Source of the DNA: an uncultured Maricaulis sp.
GTDB lineage: Bacteria > Pseudomonadota > Alphaproteobacteria > Caulobacterales > Maricaulaceae
Length of the DNA stretch: 64,000 bases
NCBI RefSeq assembly: GCF_905480005.1
Contig: NZ_CAJQOO010000008.1
Coordinates: forward strand, 1-64,000
Direction of reading: 5' to 3'
Positions 45,009-52,936 of this stretch are shown here, one piece after another. Numbering within the stretch: the first letter of the stretch is position 1; each line of letters begins with the position of its first letter. Under the pieces are notes generated by a model. The model ran no database searches. It saw only the letters and a list, made by a program, of their open reading frames with translations, and was not told the DNA's origin. The position numbers and the translations under genes were made by a program.

Positions 45009-45296
45009 CTAGGCGACACACCCCCCGAGGATCTGCTTGCCGGTTTCCAAGTTCTTTTTACAGAGGGTCGAAAAACAATCTTCGCCACGCTCCTGCAACC
45101 GCGTGCTCAGCGTCTCTGCCGTCATGCCGAATATGTTGCAGATCTCGTCTTGGGTACACTGGATCTTGACCATGCCGACAAGGCGGTCGAAGTCCTCGTC
45201 CGAAAGCTCTTTGCGCGGTCGCCCGCCCTTGTTCTTCGTGATGTCCGCCTCGCGATTCTGGAAGGAGCCTTGCCCCGTTCCACTAGACTTGCGCGT
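45009..45296 (-). pseudogene. Phage-type HTH protein, terminase-small-subunit-like, no start codon
   Basis: An open frame of 95 codons reads ...SFQNREADITKNKGGRPR, then KELSDEDFDRLVGMVKIQCT, then QDEICNIFGMTAETLSTRL. The GGRP(R/K) basic stretch plus the QDEIC.hFGMT.ETL helix-turn-helix is typical of small proteins next to phage terminases. No ATG, GTG or TTG occurs before the conserved part; the first Met is at codon 42. It is therefore either broken at the 5' end or uses a non-standard start. The in-frame stop upstream is TAG at 45297-45299. Confidence 0.5.
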
Positions 45297-45300
45297 CTAG
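45283..45300. promoter_or_regulatory. Palindrome CTAGAC-N6-GTCTAG
   Basis: Perfect 6-bp arms around TTGCGC, at the 5' edge of the HTH remnant frame and 41 bp before the lipoprotein start at 45341. It may be an operator; no partner regulator is known. GTCTAGAC also occurs at 49216-49223. Confidence 0.3.
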
Positions 45301-45340
45301 CGTGCGTACCCCTTGGCTATTGATCCATCAGGGGAACAAA

Positions 45341-45583
45341 ATGAGATTGTTGATTGTGTGCGGCGCAGGCTTGGCACTTGCCGGGTGTGATATGGGCAGT
45401 CAGTCTGTAAACCTTGAGGGCTGCGCTCTGGACTCGCCAGGCGGGGCGCTTGAGCGCGTAGCCACGTCTGACCTAAGGCTTGAGGACGGGGCAATCACTG
45501 CCGTTGACGACGAAGGCCGGGAAACCCGCCATATATCCTACGGGGCCGGCGTTCTGGTGTGCGTTAAAACTCCCGAGGACTAG
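45341..45583 (+). CDS. Small lipoprotein in the island
   Basis: 80 residues beginning MRLLIVCGAGLALAGC, a lipoprotein signal with Cys16 as the likely lipidated residue. The mature part is acidic and short (SVNLEGCALDSPGGALERVA... GETRHISYGAGVLVCVK-like). AGGGG lies upstream of the ATG. Unrecognised; perhaps an Rz1-like lysis or exclusion lipoprotein, but there is no direct evidence. Confidence 0.6.
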   Translation: MRLLIVCGAGLALAGCDMGSQSVNLEGCALDSPGGALERVATSDLRLEDGAITAVDDEGRETRHISYGAGVLVCVKTPED

Positions 45584-45693
45584 GCGTCGTCTCGACGGTT
45601 TGTGTCCGTGCCGTTGTCGAACTCGACTTCCAGATGAGCCGTGCCGTCTGCCTCGATCCACGCCGCAGCACCAATAGCACCGGGCGGCGGGCT
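45580..45693 (-). pseudogene. Possible gene remnant, start-less 37-codon frame
   Basis: Reads SPPPGAIGAAAWIEADG and then TAHLEVEFDNGTDTNRRDDA before a TAG stop. The amino-acid pattern (alternating hydrophobic and acidic, like a beta strand pair) is protein-like. A TAG stands immediately upstream and no start codon exists in it. It may be the end of a disrupted gene or chance. Confidence 0.3.
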
Positions 45694-45887
45694 CTATCGC
45701 TATCCGATCCCCTGACCGTCTGGTCTGTTAGCTCTGCTTGACCGAATGGGCTCTGCGACTCCGGCATATATACAATAGAACAAACAGGCGGCTCAGAGCG
45801 GATCCTCGCCAGAATCGGAGCGCCTTTAACCTATTAATACCTAAAGTATTTTTTGGGCTGACTCGGCGATTTGTACCCGAGGGCAGT
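45694..45887. other. AT-rich island spacer
   Basis: With 45584-45693 this leaves about 300 bases with no intact gene. It contains an AT-rich part (about 45825-45855) with AATAC-CTAAA-GTATT followed by TTTT, a weak hairpin that may end transcription, and a motif shared with the region upstream of the integrase. Confidence 0.45.
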
Positions 45888-46607
45888 TCAATTCGTCGGG
45901 CGTTCTGTGCCAAATTTCCGGGCGGCGAATTTAAGCGGCGGGATCCATCGCTCGTAGCGCCAAGCCTCTGCCGGCCTGTAAGGCGTCGGGAACTGGGACA
46001 GGGAGTATACGCCAGCGCCACAGCCAGACGCGGAATCCTGACAAAACCAGCCGACACGATCCAGTTCCGATAGAACTCGATAAGCGGTCACGCGACCGCA
46101 ACCGGCCCGACTGACAACCGCTTTGGCGTCCAGCTTCCAAAGGTTCTCCCCGTCGTCATCATGCCTTGCGAGGGTGTCCACAAGCAACTTGGTCGCGGGA
46201 GGGCTGAGCAATCTCCATGCGGGCAGTGCCAGCCAATGCTCCGGGATTCGGCCGAACGGCATTCTCGAATATGGCGGAGCGAGGTGTCGGCCTGCTGGAT
46301 AGGTCACAAGCTCGATCATACGGGTCCGGGCGCATCTTGGCCCTCGCAGACCGCCCTGACGATGTAGCGAGAGAAACCCAAGCCGCCTTAAGGTGTCTAC
46401 GGACTTTGCAGCTGTATCGGAGTGCGCATTCACAACCCTGGCCGCATTGGCGTCGGTGAATGGGATCGTGCCCGGCGCCCCCGGCCGCCACCGTGCCAGC
46501 AGATGGACTAGCAACCTGACGGAGCGGCCGTCTAGGGCCTTCCACGCATCAGTTTTGAGCCAATGCCGGTAAACCCGGGCATGGGGGAGGTTTGGTGTCT
46601 GGCGCAT
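45888..46607 (-). CDS. Island protein of unknown function, putative winged-helix
   Basis: 239 residues from the ATG at 46607 (MRQTPNLPHARVYRHWLKTD); a TTG 7 codons further up is possible. The N-terminus has AWKALDGRSVRLLVHLLAR and a TDANAARVVNAHSDTAAKSVDTLRRLGFL helix-rich stretch that looks like a helix-turn-helix. A second one is in LDAKAVVSRAGCGRVTAYRVLSEL. Two DNA-binding-like segments suggest a replication or regulatory protein, as is common in small integrative elements, but I do not recognise the family. Confidence 0.55.
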   Translation of the reverse strand: MRQTPNLPHARVYRHWLKTDAWKALDGRSVRLLVHLLARWRPGAPGTIPFTDANAARVVNAHSDTAAKSVDTLRRLGFLSLHRQGGLRGPRCARTRMIELVTYPAGRHLAPPYSRMPFGRIPEHWLALPAWRLLSPPATKLLVDTLARHDDDGENLWKLDAKAVVSRAGCGRVTAYRVLSELDRVGWFCQDSASGCGAGVYSLSQFPTPYRPAEAWRYERWIPPLKFAARKFGTERPTN

Positions 46608-46711
46608 GGCGAAATTGCGCTGGGGCAACGCTCAGTCGTATCGCACTCGGGATAGGCCACGCTTCGCGCGCGCGTGCGTACTGCTCCGAAAACGTCGCCC
46701 CAGCGATCCGG

Positions 46712-46969
46712 CTATCTAATCAGGCCGGTCGAACGCGCTTGATGCTCCGCATTGGAAACGGCTTCAAGCAGGGCGGGAAGGTGCTGCACTGAAAGCGTTA
46801 GCCCTTTCCTCGTGGGCTTCCAGCTTCCGTCTCCGGCCGCGTAGTAGGTTCGGGCTGAAAAAACCGGCGTGCCTTGGTAGATGTCCAGATGGACCCGCAC
46901 ACTTTCTTTTGCGTTCTTTGCCCAGTGCGCGATTTCTATCGGCAAGGCACAGCTACCGTTATTCGTCAT
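46712..46969 (-). CDS. PC4/p15-like single-stranded DNA-binding protein
   Basis: 85 residues. The part VRVHLDIYQGTPVFSARTYY followed by GDGSWKPTRKGLTLSVQHLPALLEAV matches the transcriptional coactivator p15/PC4 fold: a four-strand beta sheet, the (D/G)-G-x-W-K-P-T-(R/K)-K-G-(I/L)-T-L-S signature, and a C-terminal helix. Bacterial PC4-like proteins bind single-stranded DNA or RNA. Overlaps the upstream winged-helix gene by 11 bp, so it is translated with it. Start at 46969. Confidence 0.75.
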   Translation of the reverse strand: MTNNGSCALPIEIAHWAKNAKESVRVHLDIYQGTPVFSARTYYAAGDGSWKPTRKGLTLSVQHLPALLEAVSNAEHQARSTGLIR

Positions 46970-47378
46970 TGGCGGCCTCGCAAGCTGCGTCGCGAACCAC
47001 ATGAACCTCAGCGTCGAGAATATACCGACCAACCCATGAACCATCAGAAGTGTGCTCCCGGCGCGTTACTATCGGGACGCCCAAAACTCGCAGACCTCGA
47101 ATGTATTCGCTGGTCCGGCGCGCCCAACGGTAAACGGACGCCTCCCCGCTCGTGAAGCCACGCGCGCCGTGCAATATTAGAAGGCGCATAGTTTCCGCCG
47201 CACGTCCTCCGGGAATCGAAACCGGATCGCCATCCGGGAGCACCCGGATCGTGATTCCGGGTTTTACATTGCGCGCGGTGTGGCTATGTTCGTGAAGCGA
47301 GAGGGTTGTCAATTCTATCGTATCGGCCCGGGTTGGCGTTGCACCGCCACTCGGGCCATTTTCGTTACTGATGGTCAT
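46959..47378 (-). CDS. Winged-helix-type island protein
   Basis: 139 residues from the ATG at 47378 (MTISNENGP). After a low-complexity Ser/Thr-rich N-terminus and RVLPDGDPVSIPGG, the C-terminal 70 residues form a DNA-binding-like helix set (FTSGEASVYRWARRTSEYIR) and a GLRVLGVPIVTRRE...GRYIL wing, typical of small winged-helix proteins in islands. The 3' end overlaps the PC4-like gene. Overlapped at its own 5' end by the excisionase gene. Confidence 0.6.
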   Translation of the reverse strand: MTISNENGPSGGATPTRADTIELTTLSLHEHSHTARNVKPGITIRVLPDGDPVSIPGGRAAETMRLLILHGARGFTSGEASVYRWARRTSEYIRGLRVLGVPIVTRREHTSDGSWVGRYILDAEVHVVRDAACEAANDE

Positions 47379-47574
47379 TAGTCGTGCCTTTCGTATTGGA
47401 GAGGTTGTCGAGAAGATTGGTGACTGCATCGCAGCGGATCAGCCGACGCGATCCAATCTTGAGCGAGGCCAGCTCGCCTTTCTGCATGAGCCGATAAACG
47501 GTCGCACGGCTTACGCCCAACTGGGACGCCGCAGCGACAACCGAGAACGCGGCGGGTTCAGACTTCACTTCCAT
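47365..47574 (-). CDS. Excisionase/AlpA-type HTH protein
   Basis: 69 residues; MerR/excisionase-like HTH: FSVVAAASQLGVSRATVYRLMQKGELASLKIGSRRLI. Such proteins direct excision or activate the integrase. The ATG at 47574 has AAGGAG 5 bp upstream; a GTG at 47580 is another option. First of three overlapping minus-strand genes. Confidence 0.85.
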   Translation of the reverse strand: MEVKSEPAAFSVVAAASQLGVSRATVYRLMQKGELASLKIGSRRLIRCDAVTNLLDNLSNTKGTTNDHQ

Positions 47575-47898
47575 GAGCACTCCTTTTGATACGCCCTGGC
47601 CTCCGCTGACGATTCAGCGGGCTTGCAGATACAAGGGATAGGCAAACGCGCGCGAAGCCAACCCAAAAGACTCAGGCCAAACGCATAGACCGGCACACCC
47701 ATCAACGCCGATTCTTCCGGCACCATTTACGCCCTGAATTTGAATGGAAATTTCGACCAACAGACGTCTGGATATTTGAATCCATGCTACAGCTTTTTGA
47801 CGGCCACGTTCCGGTTTTGTTCAAATATGCGCGCAACTGGACCCTCGATATTGCAGAAATCACAAATCGGCGAGCGTCGTTGCGATGGGATCGGGGGG
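47575..47898. other. Island spacer before the HTH operon
   Basis: 324 bp, AT-richer than the flanks, between the 3' end of the integrase gene and the start of the excisionase-like gene. Probably the operon promoter region. A plus-strand frame 47740-47988 is not convincing. Confidence 0.5.
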
Positions 47899-49155
47899 TT
47901 ATGGCGTAGCCCGATTGCCCGATTGGGACATTGGAATCACGTTCGAGTCACCGCTTCCGGTCAGGTATGCCCGCCAATGATCGACTAGGTGTCTCCGCCG
48001 GTCCAGCGCATCGCCGCGCCGATAGGCACGCTCGGTTTTGCTTCCCACGACGTGCGCCAGCGATATCTCGATGATTTCCCGGGAGTGCTTGGTCTCTTCA
48101 AACGCCCAGTCTCGAAAGGCCGACCGGAAACCATGAACAGTCGCCTTGGTATTGGGCACGGCCATTCGGCGCAGGACGGCGCTCAGGCTCGAATTTGAAA
48201 GCGGCCTACCCCTTTGCCCCGGAAAAACCAGATCTCCATCAGCGCCCCCTGATAGCGGCCGAATGACATTTAGAATTTCAAGGGCAGAGGTGCTGAGCGG
48301 GACGCGGTGAGGCTTACCGGTTTTCATGCGCTCGCCCGGGATGGACCAGACCTCCTTCTCAAAGTCTATTTCCTGCCAAGTCGCCCCCCTCACTTCTCCA
48401 GATCGCGCAGCGGTCAAAATCAGGAATGCCAAGGCCATCGCGGAGACGCCTTCCCGCTTCTTTAGGGCGTCGAAAAACTCTGGCACTTCTGCATAGGGCA
48501 TGGCGGTAAAATGTGCGGTGTCTGGCCTGCTCGATTTGTCGAGGCGATGCTCAAGCCCGCCCTTCCAACGCGCCGGATTTGGTCCGGTGATAAATCCGAG
48601 CGCCAAGGCCCTATCCATAACGCGTTCGATCCGCCCACGCGTGCGTCTGGCGGTTTCGGGCTTCGTGGTCCAGATCGGCCGCAGCGTGTCTGCAACGTCC
48701 TCAATGGTGATGTCATCAACCCGCTTCTTTCCAAGGGCGCCGGCCACCTTGAGAAGCGTAGTGCGCCATTGTTGGCGGTGTTTCGAGTTCTTCCAGTCAT
48801 CCTCATTGAGCGATAGAAAATCCTCCGCCAGCTTTTCAAATGTCGGGCGGGCGCGGAGCGCATTTCGAGCCGCAATAGGATCGACCTCGTTTTGAACCTG
48901 CGTGCGTGCGGCTTCTGCTTTCGTGCGGGCATCGCTTAAGCCAAGGCCGCCCCTATTGAGTTCGGACGCCCGCCCAAGTCCCATTTCCCGGGTTCGGCCA
49001 TTCCAGCGGTAGAGGAGCACCCATCGGCGAGACGCGCCTGGCCCAACAACCAAGTACAAACCGCTCCCGTCGCTATGCCTGCCCGGTTTGGCATCCTCCC
49101 GAAGGAGCGCGGAGAATTGGCCGCTCGATATCTTGTGTTTTGGTCGGCTCGCCAT
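47899..49155 (-). CDS. int: Tyrosine recombinase, P4-type integrase
   Basis: 418-residue integrase that recombines the att sites in tRNA-Ser. The N-terminal DUF4102-like domain (HSDGSGLYLVVGPGASRRWV) is followed by a SAM-like core-binding domain. The catalytic domain shows LTAARSGEVRGATWQEID (first Arg), VHGFRSAFRDWA (H-x-x-R), and LAHVVGSKTERAYRRGD (His and Tyr nucleophile). Full length. It is read leftward, so its promoter is beside attR. Confidence 0.93.
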   Translation of the reverse strand: MASRPKHKISSGQFSALLREDAKPGRHSDGSGLYLVVGPGASRRWVLLYRWNGRTREMGLGRASELNRGGLGLSDARTKAEAARTQVQNEVDPIAARNALRARPTFEKLAEDFLSLNEDDWKNSKHRQQWRTTLLKVAGALGKKRVDDITIEDVADTLRPIWTTKPETARRTRGRIERVMDRALALGFITGPNPARWKGGLEHRLDKSSRPDTAHFTAMPYAEVPEFFDALKKREGVSAMALAFLILTAARSGEVRGATWQEIDFEKEVWSIPGERMKTGKPHRVPLSTSALEILNVIRPLSGGADGDLVFPGQRGRPLSNSSLSAVLRRMAVPNTKATVHGFRSAFRDWAFEETKHSREIIEISLAHVVGSKTERAYRRGDALDRRRHLVDHWRAYLTGSGDSNVIPMSQSGNRATP

Positions 49156-49558
49156 CTTCTACCCCAAAAAATACCCTAAATTGTTGGTGAGATATTGGGG
49201 CACAAACGGAGACAGGTCTAGACACGAAACACCAGTCTGGACAGGGATTTTCGCCCCATCAGTACCGCCTGATACAGTAGAGTATGACGGTGGCGCGGCC
49301 TCCCCCTCCGCCATCAGTCTTCCGGATCACACATACTTCAGAGCCCCGGCGTCAGAGCCTCGGCTTCAGGGCCCCCGGGCTGGCTGGCGCCACCAGTTCG
49401 AACAAGTCTGGCAGACCTGACCGTATCTCCCGCAATCTCCTAATCCTGCTCAAGCGAGGGTCACGTCATCCCGCTATTTCATCACGAAAGCGTGGAAGGG
49501 GCAGACGTCCGTGAAAATTGCCCTAGGTTCTGTCCAGAGAAGGCACGGATATCGACAC
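49156..49558. other. attR side and msrP leader
   Basis: 403 bp without a gene. It holds an AT-rich stretch upstream of the integrase (about 49161-49205), GTCTAGAC at 49216, the right-hand att core (49299-49313), GC-rich palindromic sequence (about 49340-49395), and the msrP leader. Confidence 0.6.
49299..49313 (+). repeat. attR-like core of integrated element
   Basis: CCTCCCCCTCCGCCA, identical to the tRNA-Ser 3' end at 44864-44878. Neighbouring bases differ, so the identity block is exactly 15 bp. Confidence 0.8.
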
Positions 49559-50545
49559 ATGTTCATTCCCAAACAGCGCCCCTGGCAAAGTCCCGAAGCC
49601 GATGTGACCCCCAAGGGACTCTATCTCAACCGCCGCAAGATCATCGCCTCGGGCGGCGCGCTTGCCCTCACCGGCTTGAGTGCCTGCGAGGCGCAATCGG
49701 ATCAGGACAGCGCCGCGTCGATGCCAACGGGATCGAGGCCAGCGAGTGGCGAACTCGCGCATCGCACGACAGACTATCAGGTCGCCGACCCTCTGACGCC
49801 TTATCCCGCTGTGACCGGCTATAATAATTTCTATGAATTCGGCATCGGCAAGGACGATCCGGCTCGCTATGCCAGCGCTCTTACAACTGACCCCTGGTCG
49901 ATCGAAGTCGAAGGCCATGCGGCCCGGACAGGCCGGTTTGCGCTGGAAGATGTGGTCGATTTCTCCAACCTGGAAGAACGCATTTACCGTCTGCGGTGTG
50001 TCGAGGCCTGGTCGATGGTCATCCCGTGGATCGGCGTCTCGCTCGCATCCGTCCTGGCGAGCTTCGAGCCGACATCCGATGCCCGCTATGTGCAGTTTGT
50101 GACGGATCTGGACCGCGACGAGATGCGCGGCACCCGCTTCCCGGTGCTGAACTGGCCGTATGTTGAGGGATTGCGCATGGATGAGGCGATGAATGAGCTC
50201 GCCTTTCTCGCAGTCGGCCTCTATGGCGAGGTCCTGCCGAACCAGAACGGTGCCCCGATCCGCCTCGTCGTGCCGTGGAAATATGGCTACAAATCGATCA
50301 AGTCGATCGTAAAAATACGCTTTGTTTCCGAGGAACCCGAGACCAGCTGGAACCGCTCGGCCCCGCACGAGTACGGCTTCTACTCCAACGTCAATCCGAA
50401 CCGCGCGCATCCCCGCTGGAGCCAGCGTTCGGAGCGGGTGATTGGCGGCAATGTCTTCGCGCGCCGGGATACCGAGATGTTCAATGGCTATTCCGAGCAG
50501 GTCGCGCACATGTATGCCGGCATGGATCTGATCGAAAACCACTAG
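49559..50545 (+). CDS. msrP: Periplasmic methionine-sulfoxide reductase catalytic subunit MsrP (YedY)
   Basis: Molybdopterin enzyme that repairs oxidised methionine in periplasmic proteins. 328 residues. A Tat signal is seen in NRRKIIASGGALALTGL. The molybdenum-ligand Cys is in RLRCVEAWSMVIPW. The region APIRLVVPWKYGYKSIKSI and ETSWN...EYGFYSNVNP are typical. The start at 49559 (MFIPKQRPWQ) is the natural one. Pairs with msrQ just downstream, which supplies electrons. Confidence 0.95.
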   Translation: MFIPKQRPWQSPEADVTPKGLYLNRRKIIASGGALALTGLSACEAQSDQDSAASMPTGSRPASGELAHRTTDYQVADPLTPYPAVTGYNNFYEFGIGKDDPARYASALTTDPWSIEVEGHAARTGRFALEDVVDFSNLEERIYRLRCVEAWSMVIPWIGVSLASVLASFEPTSDARYVQFVTDLDRDEMRGTRFPVLNWPYVEGLRMDEAMNELAFLAVGLYGEVLPNQNGAPIRLVVPWKYGYKSIKSIVKIRFVSEEPETSWNRSAPHEYGFYSNVNPNRAHPRWSQRSERVIGGNVFARRDTEMFNGYSEQVAHMYAGMDLIENH

Positions 50546-50565
50546 CCGGCATCGAGCTCCAACCC

Positions 50566-51240
50566 ATGGCCCGCAATCCGCTGCTGCGCACCGTCAGCCG
50601 TCATTTCCTGAAGCCGCTCACCTTCTGGCTCCTCGCCCTGCCGGGGCTCTGGCTCGGCTGGCAGTGGGCGATGCTGCTCAATGGACAGGCGCATGGACTT
50701 GGCTTCAATCCGATCGAGACCACGCATCGCTTTCTCGGCGACACCGCGATCCGGGTCCTGCTGATCTCATTGGCGGTGACGCCTGTCCGGGACCTGACCA
50801 AATGGGGGCCGATCATGATGGTCCGCAGGCGGATCGGTCTGGCGGCCTTCTGGTACGCCCTGCTGCACATCCTCGCCTATCTCGGGCTCGACCTCTTCAT
50901 CGAGGCGGGCACAGTGACCGGCGCCCTAGCCGGCTTGTGGCGGGATGTCACCGACCGGATCTACATCACGCTGGGCATGAGCGCCTTTGTTCTGCTCATT
51001 CCGCTGGCGATCACCTCATTCAACCGGATGCAGCGCTGGCTGGGCGCGCGCCGCTGGCAGGGCCTTCATCGTATCGTCTACCCATTGGCAATCCTGGCTG
51101 TCCTCCATCATGGCTTCATGGTGAAAGGCTTCCAGCTTGCCCCCTGGATTCATGGCGCCATCCTCGCCGCGCTGTTGGCCTATCGGTTGGTCGGGATAAA
51201 GGCGCGGAAAACGCCACATCCAAGCGCCAGCAAGTCCTGA
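50566..51240 (+). CDS. msrQ: Haem-binding membrane subunit MsrQ (YedZ)
   Basis: 224 residues with about six membrane helices (FWLLALPGLWLGWQWA, AAFWYALLHILAYLGL, ITLGMSAFVLLIPLAI). Haem-ligand His residues are in LLHILAY, LHRIVYP and VLHHGFM. Transfers electrons from the quinone pool or FMN to MsrP. Starts 20 bp after msrP. The C-terminus overlaps the minus-strand DoxX-like gene by 61 bp. Confidence 0.92.
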   Translation: MARNPLLRTVSRHFLKPLTFWLLALPGLWLGWQWAMLLNGQAHGLGFNPIETTHRFLGDTAIRVLLISLAVTPVRDLTKWGPIMMVRRRIGLAAFWYALLHILAYLGLDLFIEAGTVTGALAGLWRDVTDRIYITLGMSAFVLLIPLAITSFNRMQRWLGARRWQGLHRIVYPLAILAVLHHGFMVKGFQLAPWIHGAILAALLAYRLVGIKARKTPHPSASKS

Positions 51241-51665
51241 CGCTTGATCACCAGCAAGATGACGCAGGACAGCCAGACCAGGCAGGCCGCGACGAAAAGG
51301 CCGCCGCCATCGGCATTGGGATCAATGCCCAACGGTGTGAAGAGATGGAAGCTTATCGCCCCGCTCATGATTGCGAGTCCGAGTGCGCTGCCGGCGACCT
51401 GAAAACGCCGGAAAGCAGGTATAAATCCGATCAATAGCAATGCGGAAGCAAGGAGTTCTGCTGATCCGATCACGTATTGGCTAAAGAGACCGCTATGGTC
51501 AAACAGGCCCGCCGCGCCAAAACTGGCCGCCCAGCCATCAAGCCTGCCAAAGATTTCCTGTGTCTCCGGTGCGTCCGTGAACTTGTATCGCAGGGAGTCG
51601 AGAAAGATTGCCGAGACAAAGAGCGGCAGTCCGAAGCGGATGATGCGCGATAGCCAGATCATCAT
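51180..51665 (-). CDS. DoxX-like small membrane protein
   Basis: 161 residues with four membrane segments: IIRFGLPLFVSAIFLDSL, VIGSAELLASALLLIGFIPAF, VAGSALGLAIMSGAISFHLF and GLFVAACLVWLSCVILLVI. The order and the RYKFTDAPETQEIF stretch fit DoxX/DUF4870-like families. GGGAG lies 9 bp before the ATG at 51665. Function unknown, perhaps redox related as with its msrPQ neighbours. Convergent 61-bp overlap with msrQ. Confidence 0.75.
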   Translation of the reverse strand: MMIWLSRIIRFGLPLFVSAIFLDSLRYKFTDAPETQEIFGRLDGWAASFGAAGLFDHSGLFSQYVIGSAELLASALLLIGFIPAFRRFQVAGSALGLAIMSGAISFHLFTPLGIDPNADGGGLFVAACLVWLSCVILLVIKRQDLLALGCGVFRAFIPTNR

Positions 51666-51802
51666 GATGTGTATCTCCCGAGCTGACGCCCCGGGGCGTC
51701 ATTCAACAATCCTCGACGCAGGTGCGCCATCGATTGGCCGTGCGATATGGTCTATCAGCTTCACACGCGAGTCACCCTTTAGCGATCAATGCGGAGCGCC
51801 TC

Positions 51803-52933
51803 ATGCCACTTCACATCACCGACGCCTTCGACAGCGGCAATATCGCGGTTCTGGACGCAGCCGATCCGGGACGGGTCCGGCTGGAGATTCGCCGGGACAA
51901 GGACTCCGACTTCTATCAATGGTTCCATTTCCGGGTAACCGGCGCGATGGGCGAACAGCTCACCATGGCCATCGAGAATGCCGGCGGTGCAGCCTATCTG
52001 GAAGGCTGGCCCGGCTATCTGGCCTGCGCCTCTTATGACCGTGAGACCTGGTTCCGGATCGACACCGACTATGCCGAGGGCGTCCTCACCCTCCACCATA
52101 TCCCCGAAACTGACACAGTCTGGTTTGCCTATTTCGCGCCCTTCTCCATGGAGCGTCATCAGGACCTGATCGCCTGGGCCCAGCTGCATCACGCTGTCGA
52201 ACTGGAAGTCATTGGCGAGACGCTGGACGGCCAGAGCATGGACTTGCTGACGGTTGGCGAGGCCGACAGCGCGACGCGGACGATCTGGGTCACGGCGCGC
52301 CAGCACCCCGGCGAGACCATGGCGGAGTGGTGGATGGAGGGTTTTCTCGGTCGGCTCCTCGATGATGATGATCCCGTCGCCCGCAAGCTGCGCGAACACG
52401 CCGTCTTCCATATCGTGCCCAACATGAATCCCGACGGCTCCAAACGGGGTCATCTGCGGACCAATGCCAAGGGCGTCAATCTGAACCGGGAATGGGACAA
52501 GGCCTCGCTGGAGAATTCGCCCGAGGTCTTCCACGTCCTCAATCGCATGCGCGAGACCGGTATTGACCTGGCACTCGACGTCCATGGCGATGAGGCCCTG
52601 CCCTATAATTTCATCGCCGGCGGCGAAGGCGCGCCGAATTTCGATACACGCGGCCAGGAATTGCTGGACAGCTACAAGGACGCGCTCTGCCTCGCCAGCC
52701 CGGATTTCCAGACCGAGCATGGCTATGATGTTGATGCGCCGGGCACGGCGAACCTGTCTGTCTGCACCAACTACCTCGCCAATGAATTCAAATGCCTGGC
52801 GATGACGCTGGAAATGCCCTTCAAGGACAATGCCGATCTGCCCGATCCGGAATTCGGCTGGTCGCCGGAGCGGTGCCGCAAGCTGGGCGCCGCCAATCTG
52901 GATGCCATGCTGGCCCTGGTTCGCGAGCTTTAG
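51803..52933 (+). CDS. M14-family zinc carboxypeptidase, cytosolic type (CCP/AGBL-like)
   Basis: 376 residues. The N-terminal beta domain (FYQWFHFRVTGAMGEQL) is that of cytosolic carboxypeptidases. Zinc site: ARQHPGETMAEWWMEG (H-x-x-E) and LALDVHGDEAL (His). Substrate residue NMNPDG and the catalytic Glu in MTLEMPFKDN are visible. No signal peptide. The eukaryotic relatives remove C-terminal glutamates; the bacterial substrate is unknown. The start at 51803 has GGAG upstream. Confidence 0.9.
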   Translation: MPLHITDAFDSGNIAVLDAADPGRVRLEIRRDKDSDFYQWFHFRVTGAMGEQLTMAIENAGGAAYLEGWPGYLACASYDRETWFRIDTDYAEGVLTLHHIPETDTVWFAYFAPFSMERHQDLIAWAQLHHAVELEVIGETLDGQSMDLLTVGEADSATRTIWVTARQHPGETMAEWWMEGFLGRLLDDDDPVARKLREHAVFHIVPNMNPDGSKRGHLRTNAKGVNLNREWDKASLENSPEVFHVLNRMRETGIDLALDVHGDEALPYNFIAGGEGAPNFDTRGQELLDSYKDALCLASPDFQTEHGYDVDAPGTANLSVCTNYLANEFKCLAMTLEMPFKDNADLPDPEFGWSPERCRKLGAANLDAMLALVREL

Positions 52934-52936
52934 ATC

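Larger units (their letters stand above)
44864..49313. mobile_element. Small integrative element in tRNA-Ser
   Basis: About 4.4 kb between two identical 15-bp att-like repeats. Contents: integrase, excisionase-like HTH, winged-helix, PC4-like and other proteins, plus degraded fragments. It has no complete conjugation or virion genes and so is a satellite or remnant island that would need a helper. GC content is lower than in the flanks. The integrase lies at the end away from the tRNA. Confidence 0.8.

Noticed and set aside
47740-47988. 82-codon plus-strand frame overlapping the integrase end
   Set aside because: No ribosome site or protein-like pattern; the region is better read as the promoter of the HTH operon.
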